A DNA stretch of 64,000 nt from Atrina japonica. Its lineage: Eukaryota > Mollusca > Bivalvia > Pterioida > Pinnidae. The DNA lies in contig BROG01000077.1 in NCBI GenBank assembly GCA_030159075.1, positions 1,547,001 through 1,611,000 of the forward strand. The letters are read 5' to 3'. Both the position numbers and the translations under genes were made by a program. The stretch's first letter is position 1; every line of letters begins with the position of its first letter. The notes under the pieces were generated by a model, which worked only from the letters and a program-made list of their open reading frames with translations, was not told the DNA's origin and did not search any database. Positions 1 through 11,425 of this stretch are shown piece by piece.

Positions 1-354
1 ATAGGTATACATAAATTTGGAGCCTAAATAATAGAATTGGTTTTCGTTTCTTATACATAAGTAATTCATAATCACATATTTCTTGATAAACACAGAGATA
101 ATGACTCCACGGTTGCGGTGAGAGATTTTAAATCCAAAGGTCATTGAATTGTTAATAACATAAGTCACCCTTAACGAGAAAGAAAACTTAAAAGACTCTC
201 TAATCCAAATAAATTAACCATTCAATTATAACAATGTTAAACAGAATTTAAATCTTAATGTTTATTTATATTTCGTTAAGGTTTTATTTGTATAGGCTAG
301 CAATACTGTTATGTCCATGGCAAATGAGGAAAATGTTTTTTTCGTAAAAATTTC
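1..354. other. No gene seen; possible exon at the left edge
   Basis: AT-rich unique sequence. On the minus strand a pyrimidine-rich acceptor (TTTCTTTCTCGTTAAG, AG at 171-170) opens a frame that stays open to base 1, and its phase would fit the end of the 4477-4413 exon. No good donor is seen, so I do not call it. Confidence 0.3.
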
Positions 355-446
355 TTGACCCATTTACCCCTAAAGACACATTTGGACTGGTCTATGTAAT
401 TGATTTACAGAACAGTTCATTGTTTTTTGCGGGGTTGATGAGTTAA
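355..446 (+). mobile_element. Micro-MITE family A, copy 1
   Basis: A short element with imperfect inverted ends, CCCATTTACCCCTAAAG and GGGGTTGATGAG, followed by TTAA at 443-446. The core GACACATTTGGACTGGTCTA is shared with nine other copies in the window. The 5' TTAA has decayed. Confidence 0.6.
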
Positions 447-609
447 AAAGGTTGTTATGCTGGAACACTATCCAAAATATTAACCACAGTCATGACAACA
501 AAAATCCTCCTATTTCAGTCAATTACATTGTATCCTACAATAAATCTCTCTGATAATCGTGAACCACTAAATCAGGGTTTGAATCTATTTATCAGGTCAT
601 TCATGGCAG

Positions 610-636
610 TGATCTCTCAAGACAGGTTCCACTGTA
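610..636 (+). mobile_element. End fragment of the 'CTCAAGACAGG' transposon family
   Basis: TCTCAAGACAGGTTCCACTG matches the 3' end of the longer elements at 14106-14285 and 48230-49440. Only this end is present. Confidence 0.4.
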
Positions 637-696
637 TTGTTTAGGTTCTTGACAGAACCAGCAGTGTCACTTTATATTGGTAAGATCTGTAGTGGT

Positions 697-1267
697 ACTG
701 TAACAGTTCCCAGATAATTTTTTTTTATAATTTCTCACAAAATCTCCCTTATTTTAAGTCACACAAATATGAAATTCTTTATAGTAAAAGGTTACCTCAA
801 CATCCTTTAAAATATGCAAAGAAACAATTGGGAAAGATTTTAAAAGAACTTGTTTTAGATTTCCCCCCATTGAAAAGCAGCAACATTTTCCTAACCTTTA
901 CTGTAACAGACTCCGGACGGTAATGTTTAATGAATTTTTTAGGCTAAATTAAGAGTGAATTAGACAAAATTTATGTATTGATTATATGGAGTTAGCAATT
1001 TTATATCAATATGATTATATACATATGTTTTGTTTGATTTAAAAGGTTAATAATATTTTTTTTTCTCATTATCATGACATTACTTCCTCCACCGTGTGAA
1101 AATGAAAGTTGGGAGAAATACAGATAAATTGATATAACAATCTATTATATATACTTGGTTGGGAAATTATGACTGCAGTAAATAAGCAGACCACATGTAG
1201 GAAAATCTCTCAGAAAATCTCGTTAGTTATACCCATATTAATACAAGTTGTCCGGGAACTGTTACAA
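697..1267. mobile_element. 571-bp non-autonomous DNA transposon with inverted ends
   Basis: The ends CTGTAACAGTTCCCAGATAA and (reverse strand) TTGTAACAGTTCCCGGACAA match at 17 of 20 positions and are flanked by TA on both sides. The interior is AT-rich with no transposase frame. TA duplication points to a Tc1/mariner-type element (inference). Confidence 0.5.
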
Positions 1268-1795
1268 TACCAGTACATAAAAATATTCCTTTATTTGATA
1301 TGCATTTTATTCTACAGCCAAATTCCCCAAGTGTCTTGAACCTTATTATTATGAAAACCCTGTTATTTGGAAATAAATGTTGTGAGAATAATAATTACAG
1401 AGAATTGTTGAATGAAATGCAACTGATACTTGGCTAAAACACAAGTCTAATAGGTGTTAATTGATGTGTTTGTAAGTCTATACAGGTATGTGCACTGGTA
1501 AGTAAATATAACTCATTTACTATATAAACACCTTTTTAAGTATTCCCTTTTTTATTTTTAAGGAGAATAGCAAAGAGAGTTCAGGTGATCGAAATAAGGT
1601 CTAGAAAATGGCAGCCAGAAAGACAACTTAATAATTGTAAACAGTTGACTATTGAATATACCGGTATATACATATAACTAACTTAAGGGTTTTCAATAGG
1701 AAAAAAGTGGCTGGCTAAATTATTACAGAAACATTTGGGTTCATATTCAAATTCATTATGGTATATTTTGTAGATCCCATACTGAGCAAATTTGT
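1268..1795. other. Non-coding stretch
   Basis: Unique AT-rich sequence. A plus-strand acceptor-like run (CCCTTTTTTATTTTTAAG at 1544-1561) is followed by a short open stretch but no good donor. Confidence 0.4.
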
Positions 1796-2060
1796 ATTGT
1801 CTGATTCACAGAACTTTGAGGGGCGGTGTAACCTTTTTACTATCATACCGCTGATTCTACTCAGTTTTTGGTTAATTGATAGACTTCACGAGAAATGTGT
1901 TTTATTACTGATTGGATAACACAAGGTATGATAGCAGGAACAATTTGTCTTGCCAATTTAATTCTAATGTATTACCTAAATGGTAAACTCTTCCAGGTGA
2001 GGAAAGAGTTCACGTGACTCCATCCTGCCAGATCATATGAATTTTCACTACCATATATTA
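1796..2060 (+). repeat. Coding-derived repeat family D, copy 1
   Basis: Shares with copies at 39446-39700 (-), 44722-44945 (-) and 47870-48128 (+) a core that includes GATTCTACTCA, a region translating as SRN-x-x-S-x-Q-F-N-S-N-V, and an end near CGTGACTCCAT. This copy is decayed (frameshifts and stops). Confidence 0.55.
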
Positions 2061-2518
2061 AACAGACATATTAAAGTCAAGCAACCGTTAGAAGATGTGG
2101 AAATGTGTTGACATAGAATTAACCGATAAATCACACAATTCAAAAAAGTATCAAAATGAAATAAATTTTGATTTAACCCACTCAACCCAATGATTGTAAC
2201 CCATCTCAACTCCATCTACAGTATAATATAACAATGATCAAATTGAACAAACATATTGAATAAGAAATGGATATTGGGTCAATTTGAAACCCATTTTAAT
2301 TTGGACAAAAGTTAAACATATTCCTTTCCAATTTCAAATTCAATATAGATCTATCTAGGTTCATATGCATTAATATTTTTTGAGAATCTGCATAGAATTA
2401 GAAAAATTTAAATAAGGTGCATTTCAGGCTGTAGAAGTACCAAATGTTATGTTTTGACTAAATGAATCCATTAATTAACCTATAACATGTTTTTACAATA
2501 TTTACAATATTTTGTTGC
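2061..2518. other. Non-coding stretch
   Basis: AT-rich intron-like DNA with no supportable feature. Confidence 0.4.
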
Positions 2519-2645
2519 TTGCTGTTTTATAACCCGTCACAAAATTGTTCACTTATACCGATATGGAACTTTCTTTAGGTGAAGTGCCACAAATTTTGGC
2601 CTGTGCTATGAACTGACGCCAATGCAGCGAGGGCAAGGACAATCA
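2519..2645 (-). mobile_element. SINE family II fragment
   Basis: Carries the family motifs TTTAGGTGAAGTGCCACAAA and CTGTGCTATGAACTGACGCC. This is the 3' half in minus orientation; the tRNA-like head is missing. Confidence 0.55.
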
Positions 2646-3160
2646 GATTGCCCCTAATTTCAGTACATAAGACTGTGCCCACACCTGTCAAAATATTTCA
2701 TGCAACTACCAATATGAACGATTGCAATAAACCAAGTATTAACTTGGATCAGAAGAATACAGCACTGTAACCATAAAAAACTGTAAAGCGTCAGGTGTTT
2801 TCCTTAATTAGGCTTTAAAACGGACATTATAGATCAGTGTTATGAATGCCTCCCCCAAAGAAAAATCCACCAACTTTTCCAGGACAACACAAATTACCTC
2901 ATCAATAATTTCTGAGAAACACAAACACCTTGACCATGACTATATTATTTTCACAAAAACTGTTGAGCCTTTTTATCTCAAAACTGCACCACCTATTTTG
3001 ACAGACTACATATAAAAGTAAGCGGTGCCTCAATACTAGTGGTAAACATGAACCATCTTCAACAATACCCTCAGAGCAACAGACTATTACATTCTCAGAA
3101 GCACAGAAATGACCAAATGGTAAATTTACAAAAGTAAATATCTAAGTACTTCAGTGATAT

Positions 3161-4140
3161 TTGGGAAAAATATTAAAGTACCCAAAAGATGCTCTCACAG
3201 AAATATCTAAGTACGCAAAAGATATTCTCAGAGAAATATATAAATACCCAAGAGATTCTCTCAGAAAAATATCTAGGTACCCAAGAGATGTTCTTAGAAA
3301 AATATCTAAGTACCCAAGAGATGTTCTTAGAAAAATATCTAAGTACCCAAGAGATGTTCTAAGAAAAAATATCTACATGTAAGAACCCAAGACATGCTCC
3401 CAGAAACATATACTTCTGCCTTATAAATAGTACTGCAGTATTACTTTTGAGAAACATCAAAGTACCTTAATTAAGCTCCCATAGAAATATCTAAATACCC
3501 AAATGATACTCTTAGAGAAATATCTAAGTACTCCAAAGATACTTGGAGAAATATCATTAAGTACATATACTCCAATAATACTGTCACAGGAAATATCCCA
3601 GTGATACTTTAAGAGAAATATCTAAGTACCCAGTGATACTTTAAGAGAAATATCTAAGTACCTGGTGATACTCTCAGAAAAATATTTAAGTATCTCAATG
3701 ATACTCTCAGAGAAATATCTAAGTAGCCAGTGATACTCTCAGAGAAATATCTAAGTAGCCAGTGATACTCTCAGAGAAATATCTAAGTACCCAATAATAC
3801 TCTCAGAGAAATATCTAAGTACTCAGTGATATTCTCAGAGAAATATCTAAGTACCCAGTAATACTCTCAGAGAAATATCTAAGTACCTGGTGGAACTCTC
3901 AGAGACATATCTAAGTACCCAGTGATACTCTCAGAGAAATATTTAAGTACCTCAATGATACTCTCAGAGAAGTATCTAAGTACCCACTGATACTCTCAGA
4001 GAAATATTTAAGTACCTCAATGATACTCTCTGAGAAGTATATAAGTACCCAGTGATACTCTCAAAGAAATATTTAAGTACCTCAATGATACTCTCACAGC
4101 AGTATCTAAGTACCCAGTGATATTCTTAGAGATATATAGA
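3161..4140. repeat. Minisatellite, 32-33 bp unit, about 30 copies
   Basis: The unit contains AGAGAAATATCTAAGTACCC then AGTGATACTCTC. The first 220 bp have a 33-bp period and so read through as an 11-residue peptide repeat (KISKYPRDVLR). After 3390 the period is mostly 32 bp, so the frame breaks. The open frame is a by-product of the period. Confidence 0.9.
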
Positions 4141-4412
4141 TACTTGAGAAATGCACAACAGTATCAGAACCCTTTTATTAAGCCCTCTATCTAAGAGCCA
4201 CCTGTACTAAGAGATGACAAGTAGGAATGAGTGGTACTTCAATAAAGGTACAGGTAAGTGGTACCATAGTCCCCAGCTAACACTGTACTCCAGCCTTCAC
4301 AGTGGAGAAAGTATCGTACATTACAAAATTCAATAAATCATATTAAACAAAAAATAAACAAATAAACAAACAAACGACTATAGTTCATAATATCGTAATG
4401 AAAATAACAAAC

Positions 4413-4477
4413 CTGTATATGGTCTTGTGAAGAGCATTTTTTTCGTCTTCCATAGCACTGACAGGTGCCCATTCTGA
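4413..4477 (-). CDS. Candidate 65-nt internal exon
   Basis: The acceptor TTTTTACCTTGTGCAATAG and the donor ACAG|GTTTGT enclose 21 codons and two bases. The peptide reads SEWAPVSAMEDEKNALHKTI then Tyr. Composition is strongly coding-like (Trp, Glu, Asp, His). It begins in phase 0, matching the end of the 13-nt candidate at 5570. The next exon to the left was not identified with confidence. Confidence 0.52.
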
Positions 4478-4714
4478 CTATTGCACAAGGTAAAAATAAT
4501 GTTCACTTATCCCAGGCTATATAAGCAGTTCGTATATTATTGACAAGGTTGCTACTTAAATCATTGGAAATGCTGAAATTATTGTCCCCATACAAATATT
4601 GCAATCCATCAATACAAGTCAACACTACAGCAAACTGTTATATGATTTCAGTGTGCTATGATGCCTGTATATTTATGTCAATTTTCTTCACCGTTTTCCT
4701 TGGTATATCTACAG

Positions 4715-4838
4715 CATAGTGTGAATGCTAGCATGTGTCAAATCTACATTGATTCAGTCCTATATTATCATTACAATGACCCACCACATACATCTGTCCT
4801 TAAAATTTCCATCAAGTATGTTGACATATGGACAGCAG
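4715..4838 (+). CDS. Candidate plus-strand exon inside a minus-strand intron
   Basis: A superb acceptor (TTTTCCTTGGTATATCTACAG) and a perfect donor (GCAG|GTAAGT) enclose 41 open codons plus one base. The peptide starts HSVNASMCQIYIDSVLYYHY and ends KISIKYVDIWTA. The CQ-I-Y-I then L-Y-Y pattern weakly resembles the start of the reprolysin-type catalytic domain of ADAM proteases. That is only a hint and the zinc site would lie further on. It lies between two minus-strand exons, so it would need a nested or opposing gene, or be a decoy. Confidence 0.33.
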
Positions 4839-5275
4839 GTAAGTTACAGTGACTTAAGTCTCTCTGCTAATCTTCCTTAAGGCAAGAATTTTTGTTAAAC
4901 TGCATTTATCACTATAGACTCACCACCATCATAATAAGCGTTTATTGTTTTACCCTACATAGTTCCGCAACAATATGAATTTCCATGATTATTGAAAGAA
5001 TTTGAATATATATGTATAGATATACCAGTTCTGAGGGATATCTAAAATCACATATGCCATTGGAAACTGAGAGAAATTAGCTTTCCACCAAGTCTATACA
5101 GATAATGGAAAAATTGATTAGCCAATAAAAATTGTCCTCCAATACGAATTATTCCTCCTGCATTGCGATTTATTTCATCAAGAACTGTCATTCAATTATC
5201 ACATTTGTTGATAAGGTATTTCAAAGAAAGAATGAAAGATAAACGAGTAACAATGAAACATTACTGGTATCCATA

Positions 5276-5360
5276 AAGCATACTTCATACAAATATATAT
5301 ATATATATATATATAAAGCATACTTCATACAAATATATATATATAAAACATAGGCTATAT

Positions 5361-5451
<91 letters not shown>
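5276..5451. repeat. (TA)n microsatellite with duplicated flank
   Basis: A main TA run of about 85 bp (5364-5450) is preceded by two shorter TA runs, each after the same AAGCATACTTCATACAAATA phrase. Confidence 0.95.
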
Positions 5452-5455
<4 letters not shown>

Positions 5456-5569
5456 TATACACAAGATGTATATATGTGCTATGTAGACGTTCAATGCTTT
5501 CAAGGACTATGATTAATATCAATACGGATTTGACGTAATGGTTTAAACATGAAATAAACATTATTTTAC

Positions 5570-5582
5570 CTGAGTAAGCAAA
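5570..5582 (-). CDS. Candidate 13-nt microexon
   Basis: A very strong polypyrimidine tract (5583-5625, read on the minus strand as mostly C and T) ends in CTTTGCAG. It is followed by TTTGCTTACTCAG and then the donor CAG|GTAAAA. With one base completing a Ser codon it encodes LLTQ and ends in phase 0. It links the exons at 11545 and 4477 in frame. Both splice sites are near consensus. Confidence 0.35.
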
Positions 5583-5589
5583 CTGCAAA

Positions 5590-6117
5590 GGTAAACAGAC
5601 GCAGGAGGAGAAGAAGAAAAATGGAATTATTTGTGTGCATTATAACTCTAAGTCTGAAATTTGCCGATAGGTTAGATTGTAAAAAAAAACAACACAATGA
5701 CACACTAAGCGATTGATAGAGAAGTTAATTGATCTGGCGATCAAAGCGTGGAAAATTCTATGTTCTGATAGTGCGAAGGCAGGGAATATTTACACATATG
5801 AATGTTGAAAACGGTTACATAATGTGTAACATGTATTATTGTCACAATAAAATGCAGCTTACTTCAATACATTATTTAAGTATACACACATTCTAATAGA
5901 AAATACAAATAAAAAGGCAAGCTGTTTTTGTATTGTGTTGTATGTCCCACACACATACATTTTGTACAGCGAGACTCACAGATATAACCAAACATGTTTA
6001 TTAAGGCTACTCAAGGGAACACTCAAAAGTGGCCATTATAGACAGGTGCTCTTTATAAAGAGGTATTTATTAAAACAGTGAACAAAAGGTTATGTTTTAA
6101 CGACCTTTATGGGCAAG
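5590..6117. other. Non-coding stretch upstream of microexon candidate
   Basis: 5583-5625 forms the pyrimidine tract of the 13-nt candidate exon. The rest is unique AT-rich intron-like DNA. Confidence 0.4.
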
Positions 6118-6195
6118 TGCCCTTGATCAACCATTGAATCTGTAAATCAACGACTTAGGCTAGTCCAAATGTGTCTTTAGGGGTGAATGAGTACA
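6118..6195 (-). mobile_element. Micro-MITE family A, copy 2 (decayed)
   Basis: Reverse-orientation core GGCTAGTCCAAATGTGTCTT followed by TAGGGGTGAATGAGT. The TTAA flanks are lost. Confidence 0.5.
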
Positions 6196-6279
6196 AGTTT
6201 GACAATACACTGAAACCTGTCATTTCAGATCACCTGAGTATTGGAGATCATGTTCGGGACCACATTCAAATGTTAAATA

Positions 6280-6800
6280 CAGTGAAACCCCATTTAAGAG
6301 ACCACCCGATCTGCCACTGAAATGTGATCCCTCAAGACAGGTGTATTCCTAAATGGGCTTTGTTTAACAAAACTTATTTTGATTTTTTTTTTCTACTTCT
6401 ACTACCTGTACAGGATGTACAATAACAAATAAGAGCTATACACAGGCATAAAAATCTTAATATTGCTATATATTTTGTGAAAATAAGGTCAGGTTCAGTG
6501 TGGTATTAATATACAAATAGTAAGGCTGCAGAGTAAAGTGCCAGACCTGGGTTTCTCGAACAATTTTCTCAAAATATACAGGAAATTAAGAACTTGTATG
6601 CCTGTGTATATCTCTTTTTTGTTATTATTTATCAATCTAAGTAATAAAAAAGGAAGAAGAAAAAAATTGAAAAAACATATAGCTTATGCCCCTTTAAAAG
6701 GTTCTATTCGATAGATCATTTAACCACATGATTTTCAGAATGTGGTCTTAGAAGACAAGTTGTCTTCCATAAGTGTGGGCTCTCAAAACAGGTTCCACTG
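6280..6800. mobile_element. pogo-like element carrying a nested second element
   Basis: The ends are TA-CAGTGAAACCCCATTTAAG and CAAAACAGGTTCCACTG. CAGTGRAACC-type ends with a TA flank are typical of pogo/Tigger-type elements (known family pattern). The middle (about 6362-6698) is a separate element, so a short element was split by a later insertion. Confidence 0.5.
6362..6698 (-). mobile_element. TTAA-type MITE nested inside a pogo-like element
   Basis: About 335 bp matching the reverse complement of 22485-22807 over its whole length (shared AGCTATACACA, GTGAAAATAAGGTCA, CCTGGGTTTCT). One end keeps TTATGCCCCTTTAAAA; the other is decayed. Confidence 0.6.
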
Positions 6801-6878
6801 TTCTAGCTTAATCAGTGATTGGCATTTTATTTCACTGATAACTCACAATAACACACAAGTACAAAAACTTTCGACATT

Positions 6879-7105
6879 TTGTACACAACTGGACTACCAT
6901 ATATTTTGTTTGTTTGAATGTTGTAAATTTTATTAATTTTGTACACAAATGGACTTCCGTATATATTTTGGTTGTTTTAATGTTGTAAATTTGATTCATT
7001 TTGTATACCGTATATTTTGTTTGTTTGAATGTTGTAAATTTGATTCATTTTGTATACAAATGGACTACTGTATATTTTGTTTGTTTGAATGTTGTAAATT
7101 TGATT
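6879..7105. repeat. Short tandem repeat, about 61-bp unit, four copies
   Basis: Units contain CCGTATATTTTGTTTGTTTG and AATGTTGTAAATTTGATTCA. The third copy has a small deletion. Confidence 0.8.
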
Positions 7106-7114
7106 TTGAATAGT

Positions 7115-7351
7115 TTTTTAAGCCACACTCAACAATTTTCAGTTACATGTACATGGAGGCTGCCAGTTTTTAATGATGGATGGAAGAATCTGGTTACCCA
7201 AGGAGAGACCACTCCCCTTTGGCAAGTAAACTGGCAAACTTTCTCACAAAAATCAGCATAGGTTCCAGTGGGGCTCAAACCTGTACTGACCAGAAGTGAG
7301 CAATTTCATTATCCAAGTGTAATGCTAAAACCACTCTGCCACAGAGCCCCC
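7115..7351 (-). mobile_element. SINE family III copy
   Basis: Contains the family marks AGCCACACTCAACAATTTTC, AAACTGGCAAACTTTCTCAC and a decayed tRNA B box (reverse strand) near GGGGCTCAAACC, ending in the tRNA-like GCCACAGAGCCCCC. Confidence 0.6.
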
Positions 7352-7570
7352 GTGATAATGTATACCAGTATTTACTTGTGGAGTAGATTTTTGATTTTAG
7401 AAAAAAAATACCGATTTATAAGCAAGTGCTAATCTGTTAGCAAAATATATTTGAAACGGTCCTTATCTTTGTATCCAAATTGATGGTGGGAATCAAACCC
7501 TGCAAACCGCTTTCTTATGAGGTCAAATTAAAATCTGGCCATAACCATGTACCTGAAAAATTATTGACTA

Positions 7571-7664
7571 AACCATCAACTCATCACCCCTGAAAATCAA
7601 TGAACTCTTCTGTAAATCAATGAAATAGGCCAGTCTAAATGTGTTTTTAGGGTGACTAAGTTAA
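7571..7664 (-). mobile_element. Micro-MITE family A, copy 3
   Basis: TCATCACCCCTGAAA at one end and TTTTTAGGGTGACTAAG-TTAA at the other, with the family core in reverse. Confidence 0.55.
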
Positions 7665-8544
7665 AAACAAAAACACTTGCTGTTTGCACAAGGAAAAATA
7701 TGCATTGAGTATTGATAAAGAAATTAGATTTAACACAAAACATACAATTCACTTTAAATTACATATTCGTGAATGTACAATGTCTTCATGGCAGGATTCA
7801 TTTCAATCACAATTTACTGAAGTCTTTTCATTCATTCCTCTCTTATGAAAAAAATCCATAATTCAACTATCATAATTAAATGACATGAAATGAAAGCTCT
7901 CCAAAGATATCGACAATCTTTTTTTCTTCTGGAAAGTATAATACCGATAACGAAATATCATGTCAGAATTGTAAAAAGAATTCCCGTTCCTATGTCAAAC
8001 CCCTAATAGTAGCTTTATACCGGATTTAGAAAAATATCGTGGCTTAACATACTGATAGGGAAAAAAAGAAAAATATATTTTATTGATTATTTTGAAGTTC
8101 GTCAACTATGTTCTGGCTTGTTATCATTCATGAATATTCATGAAATTCCGTGTCTTGTCAAGCAGATAAACTTAATCACAGTAAGACAGGGAAAAAAGGA
8201 ATTCAGAATAATCTGACATTTGGACTCTAAATGTAAATTACATGTATTTGAAATAGAAAATAAACTGTCATCGAACGGACCATATAATCAGAGTACTAGT
8301 GACTTGATGTAACCTGAAAGCTGACAGACCTCACTTAAGATTTATATTCTGACCTTGACCTACACGTATTGACCTTAATATGTATAGATGTGTATTGCAA
8401 TCTGCTACATAAATAAAAAAAAAATGAGATTATTGAGAAAAATGGAATTTAGATATTTCCATATTATTATCATAATTTTACACTTGATTTTGTCCAGTTG
8501 TACTAGTGTGTAAAATTTATATGGTTTATTCAATCATGACTCCT
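7665..8544. other. Non-coding stretch
   Basis: AT-rich unique sequence with no supportable exon or repeat. Confidence 0.4.
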
Positions 8545-8868
8545 TGCCATGTTCTAGTGCTACAGCATTGGACTTGCAAGAGGGAAATCGCAGGTTCAAT
8601 TCCTTGAACGAAAGACTAAAAATTCAAGTGTCTGTTCTTTCACCAAGCAATCAGAATACAAAGTGAAAGTTACGGGGCTTTCGGATGAGACTTAAATCTG
8701 AGGTCCCGTGTTACTGTAGGCATGACAGATAAAAGAACCCTCACTATATTGGTTCAGTCCACAACACAGGTCAAAATTTGTAGCAATTCACCTTAAGCTG
8801 GTGACATCATCATGAAAGTGGAAAAGTTATGATGGGATGTAAAACAACAATCAAATAACAAAATATCT
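8545..8868 (+). mobile_element. SINE family II, near full-length copy
   Basis: A tRNA-like head with a B box (GCAGGTTCAATTCC), a body with CTTTCGGATGAGACTTAAA and AAGAACCCTCACTATATTGG, then CTGGTGACATCATCATGAAA, ending in GGATGTAAAACAACAATCAA. The order matches a Pol III-transcribed tRNA-derived SINE. Confidence 0.7.
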
Positions 8869-9227
8869 TTAAACTTCAGCAGATCATTTTACAAAAAGTC
8901 TTTAGTCCTAAATCCTAAGTATTAGTCCAAATTGTCATGGGACTGACCAATCAGCGATGGGTTGCCATGGTAGTTAGTACTAAAAGTTAGGACTTAGGAC
9001 TTAAGATCTTTCATAAAACGGGCCCCTGAAATACAGCAGAAATCATCAGTAGAGTCCATTTTTTCAGCAGCAGATGAGGTAAAAGTATCTACAGCATCAG
9101 ATTTTCATCAGGTTTTATAAATTTGTTTGTCTTTATGCCCTGCAATAGAAGATGGTTTGAACCAAATAATTTGAGTTTCTTTAAATTTTATCTGTTTGGT
9201 ATTGTTCTTTAGAGAGAACCTGAATTA

Positions 9228-9325
9228 GTCTAATTAACCCTTTCAACCCTATGTACCTAGATGGTAACATCTTTTCTATTGTTTAGACCAGTCTACTATA
9301 GCCTGTAGGGTTTAAAGGATTATGG
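9228..9325. mobile_element. Small palindromic element (possible mini-MITE B)
   Basis: The ends ATTAACCCTTTCAACCCTAT and (reverse strand) ATAATCCTTTAAACCCTACA pair imperfectly over about 20 bp with about 50 bp between. Single copy seen here. Confidence 0.4.
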
Positions 9326-10335
9326 TCAAGATATTTTTATAAGTATCACAAAATCACTAACTGTAGGAAAAGTGATCAATTTTTTACCTACACTATGGAT
9401 TGATGCCAATTAAAAGTAGTGAAAATTCTTTAAATAGCTATGCATCTGAACAACTCCGTGCTTGTTTGAGAGGATTTCAAAACTAATATGTCTGATTTTT
9501 CCCTTAGAATAGAAATTCTTTTTCTTTTTCTCTTTCTTTTTTTGGAACTGACTGATGCTATCAGAAATGAGTGGGCTTCAAATGCTAATATTTGTACATT
9601 GTATAATTGGTGAAGAATCATACATGACACTAAATGACAGGCATGTTCGTATTTCAAACCACCATCGTCATACCGACATTGATAAGAAAAACGTGAGAGA
9701 AAGCTGCCTCCATTTGTACCAATTTAAAAAATACCTGCTATGTCATTATAAAACTAATTCTCCTTGTGATAACAATTTAGATATTCAATTTGTGTCCAAA
9801 ACAAAGTATCAGATATGATGTGAAAACCCCCCATCTTAGTAATTAAATCATATTGCTTCATTCACAATTATTTAGATATATGTTAATCAGGACATTAGAT
9901 TGATGACATGATTTGACATGGCAAATAGATATCTGAAACCGATTATACCATAATTAATTGACACATGAACATTCTCAGATCTTGTATCCAGTTGTCAAAT
10001 GATGACAAACAAATGGAATTCAAAAATTATTTAAGTTAAAATTTAAAAAAGGAAGGAAATAGAAGTAGTATTAAATATCACTCTTATTATTATTTTTCTG
10101 ACAAAAAGTGAATTTTCTGTGTACACTTATGTGAAGATTTTTTCTAATAAAAACATACATGTATTTCATTATGAGCACATGTTTCAAATGTTGTGATTTT
10201 TTAAATTACCAAACTTTTTCATTTTTTTTTTTTTCCAATAACTATAGACATGTAAGATAATGACCTTATATGTCTCATATGGTTTTCAAGAAGTCATTAT
10301 CACCTAAAGGACAGTGAAAACAATAGAAAAAGGCC
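9326..10335. other. Non-coding stretch
   Basis: AT-rich. A pyrimidine run at 9518-9545 leads to the plus-strand acceptor GATGCTATCAG, followed by a short open stretch (NEWASNANICTLYN) and a possible donor TTG|GTGAAG. This is too weak to call. Confidence 0.35.
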
Positions 10336-10556
<221 letters not shown>

Positions 10557-10689
10557 TCTCGTTATGTCGAAATCGGATCAGTTGAAATTCTGGTAATATC
10601 GAAGTTGAAGAATTGGTCCCAATTCTGATTGGTAGATAAATACCAGTGAATCTTAATCAAATTTCGGTTATCTCAGATTCCCTGAAATT

Positions 10690-10880
10690 CCTCACTTCTG
10701 GTCAGCGCAGAACCTAAACTGATTTTGTGAGAAAGTTTGCCAGTTTACTTACGGAAGGACCAGTGGTCTCTTCTCAGTTACATTGTAACCGGGTTCTCTC
10801 CTTCACCATTAAAAACTGGCCACCACATACGGTAACTGAAAAGTTGTTGAGTGTGGCATACAAATCAAAAAAAAAAACAG
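10690..10880 (+). mobile_element. SINE family III copy
   Basis: GAGAAAGTTTGCCAGTTTAC, CAGTGGTCTCTTCTC, AAACTGGCCACCA and GTTGTTGAGTGTGGC in plus orientation, with an A-rich tail. Confidence 0.6.
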
Positions 10881-11079
10881 TGAGTTGAACTTCAATGAGT
10901 CAAATTTCTCAATTTTTTTAAGAATAATTTTGTTATTTAACGCTAGTTATAAACAATGTAGAACTTAAACTTTTATGAGTCGAATTTCTCAATGTTTCAA
11001 ATAAATTTTGGGCCCATCAAAAATTCCTACAAATACAAAAGAGGGGATTCAGTAAGTTCTACAAATTTCAGAAAAATGG

Positions 11080-11240
11080 TACAGTTGAACCTGACTTGAA
11101 TGACCACCACATCTGCCACCAAAATGTGGCCTTACACTTAGACAGGTGGTCTCTCAAAAGAGGTTTTATCTACAGGAGTATTTCAGTAAGTGGTTTTCAG
11201 AATGTGGTCCTACAAGACAGGTAATCATCTTAACACTGGT
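11080..11240 (+). mobile_element. pogo-like 'CTCAAGACAGG' family copy
   Basis: GTACAGTTGAACCTGACTTG start, ATCTGCCACCAAAATGTGGC, then GACAGGTGGTCTCTCAAAAG and AGAGGTTTTAT. The 3' end is missing. Confidence 0.55.
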
Positions 11241-11425
11241 CTCACAGGATAATTTCTAATGTATGTTTTGACAAAGTGAGGGCTGTCAAACTCATGGAAA
11301 TCCCATTACACCGTCCTCAGAAATTACATACATAATGAGACACTGTCAGTATTTTATCCAACATACATGTACATGAACATGTATACACAAAACCTTGACA
11401 AACTTGCCCCCACCTCCCTCATTAC

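Noticed and set aside
1..169. Open minus frame from an acceptor to the window edge
   Set aside because: Phase fits the gene, but the peptide is AT-biased and no donor can be seen; could be intron.
2925..2988. Minus-strand candidate following the 4477-4413 exon (WCSFEIKRLNSFCENNIVMV)
   Set aside because: Weak acceptor (CAAAATAG) and composition typical of AT-rich intron.
3161..4140. CRISPR-like array
   Set aside because: Units are contiguous tandem copies without unique spacers, and the context is eukaryotic.
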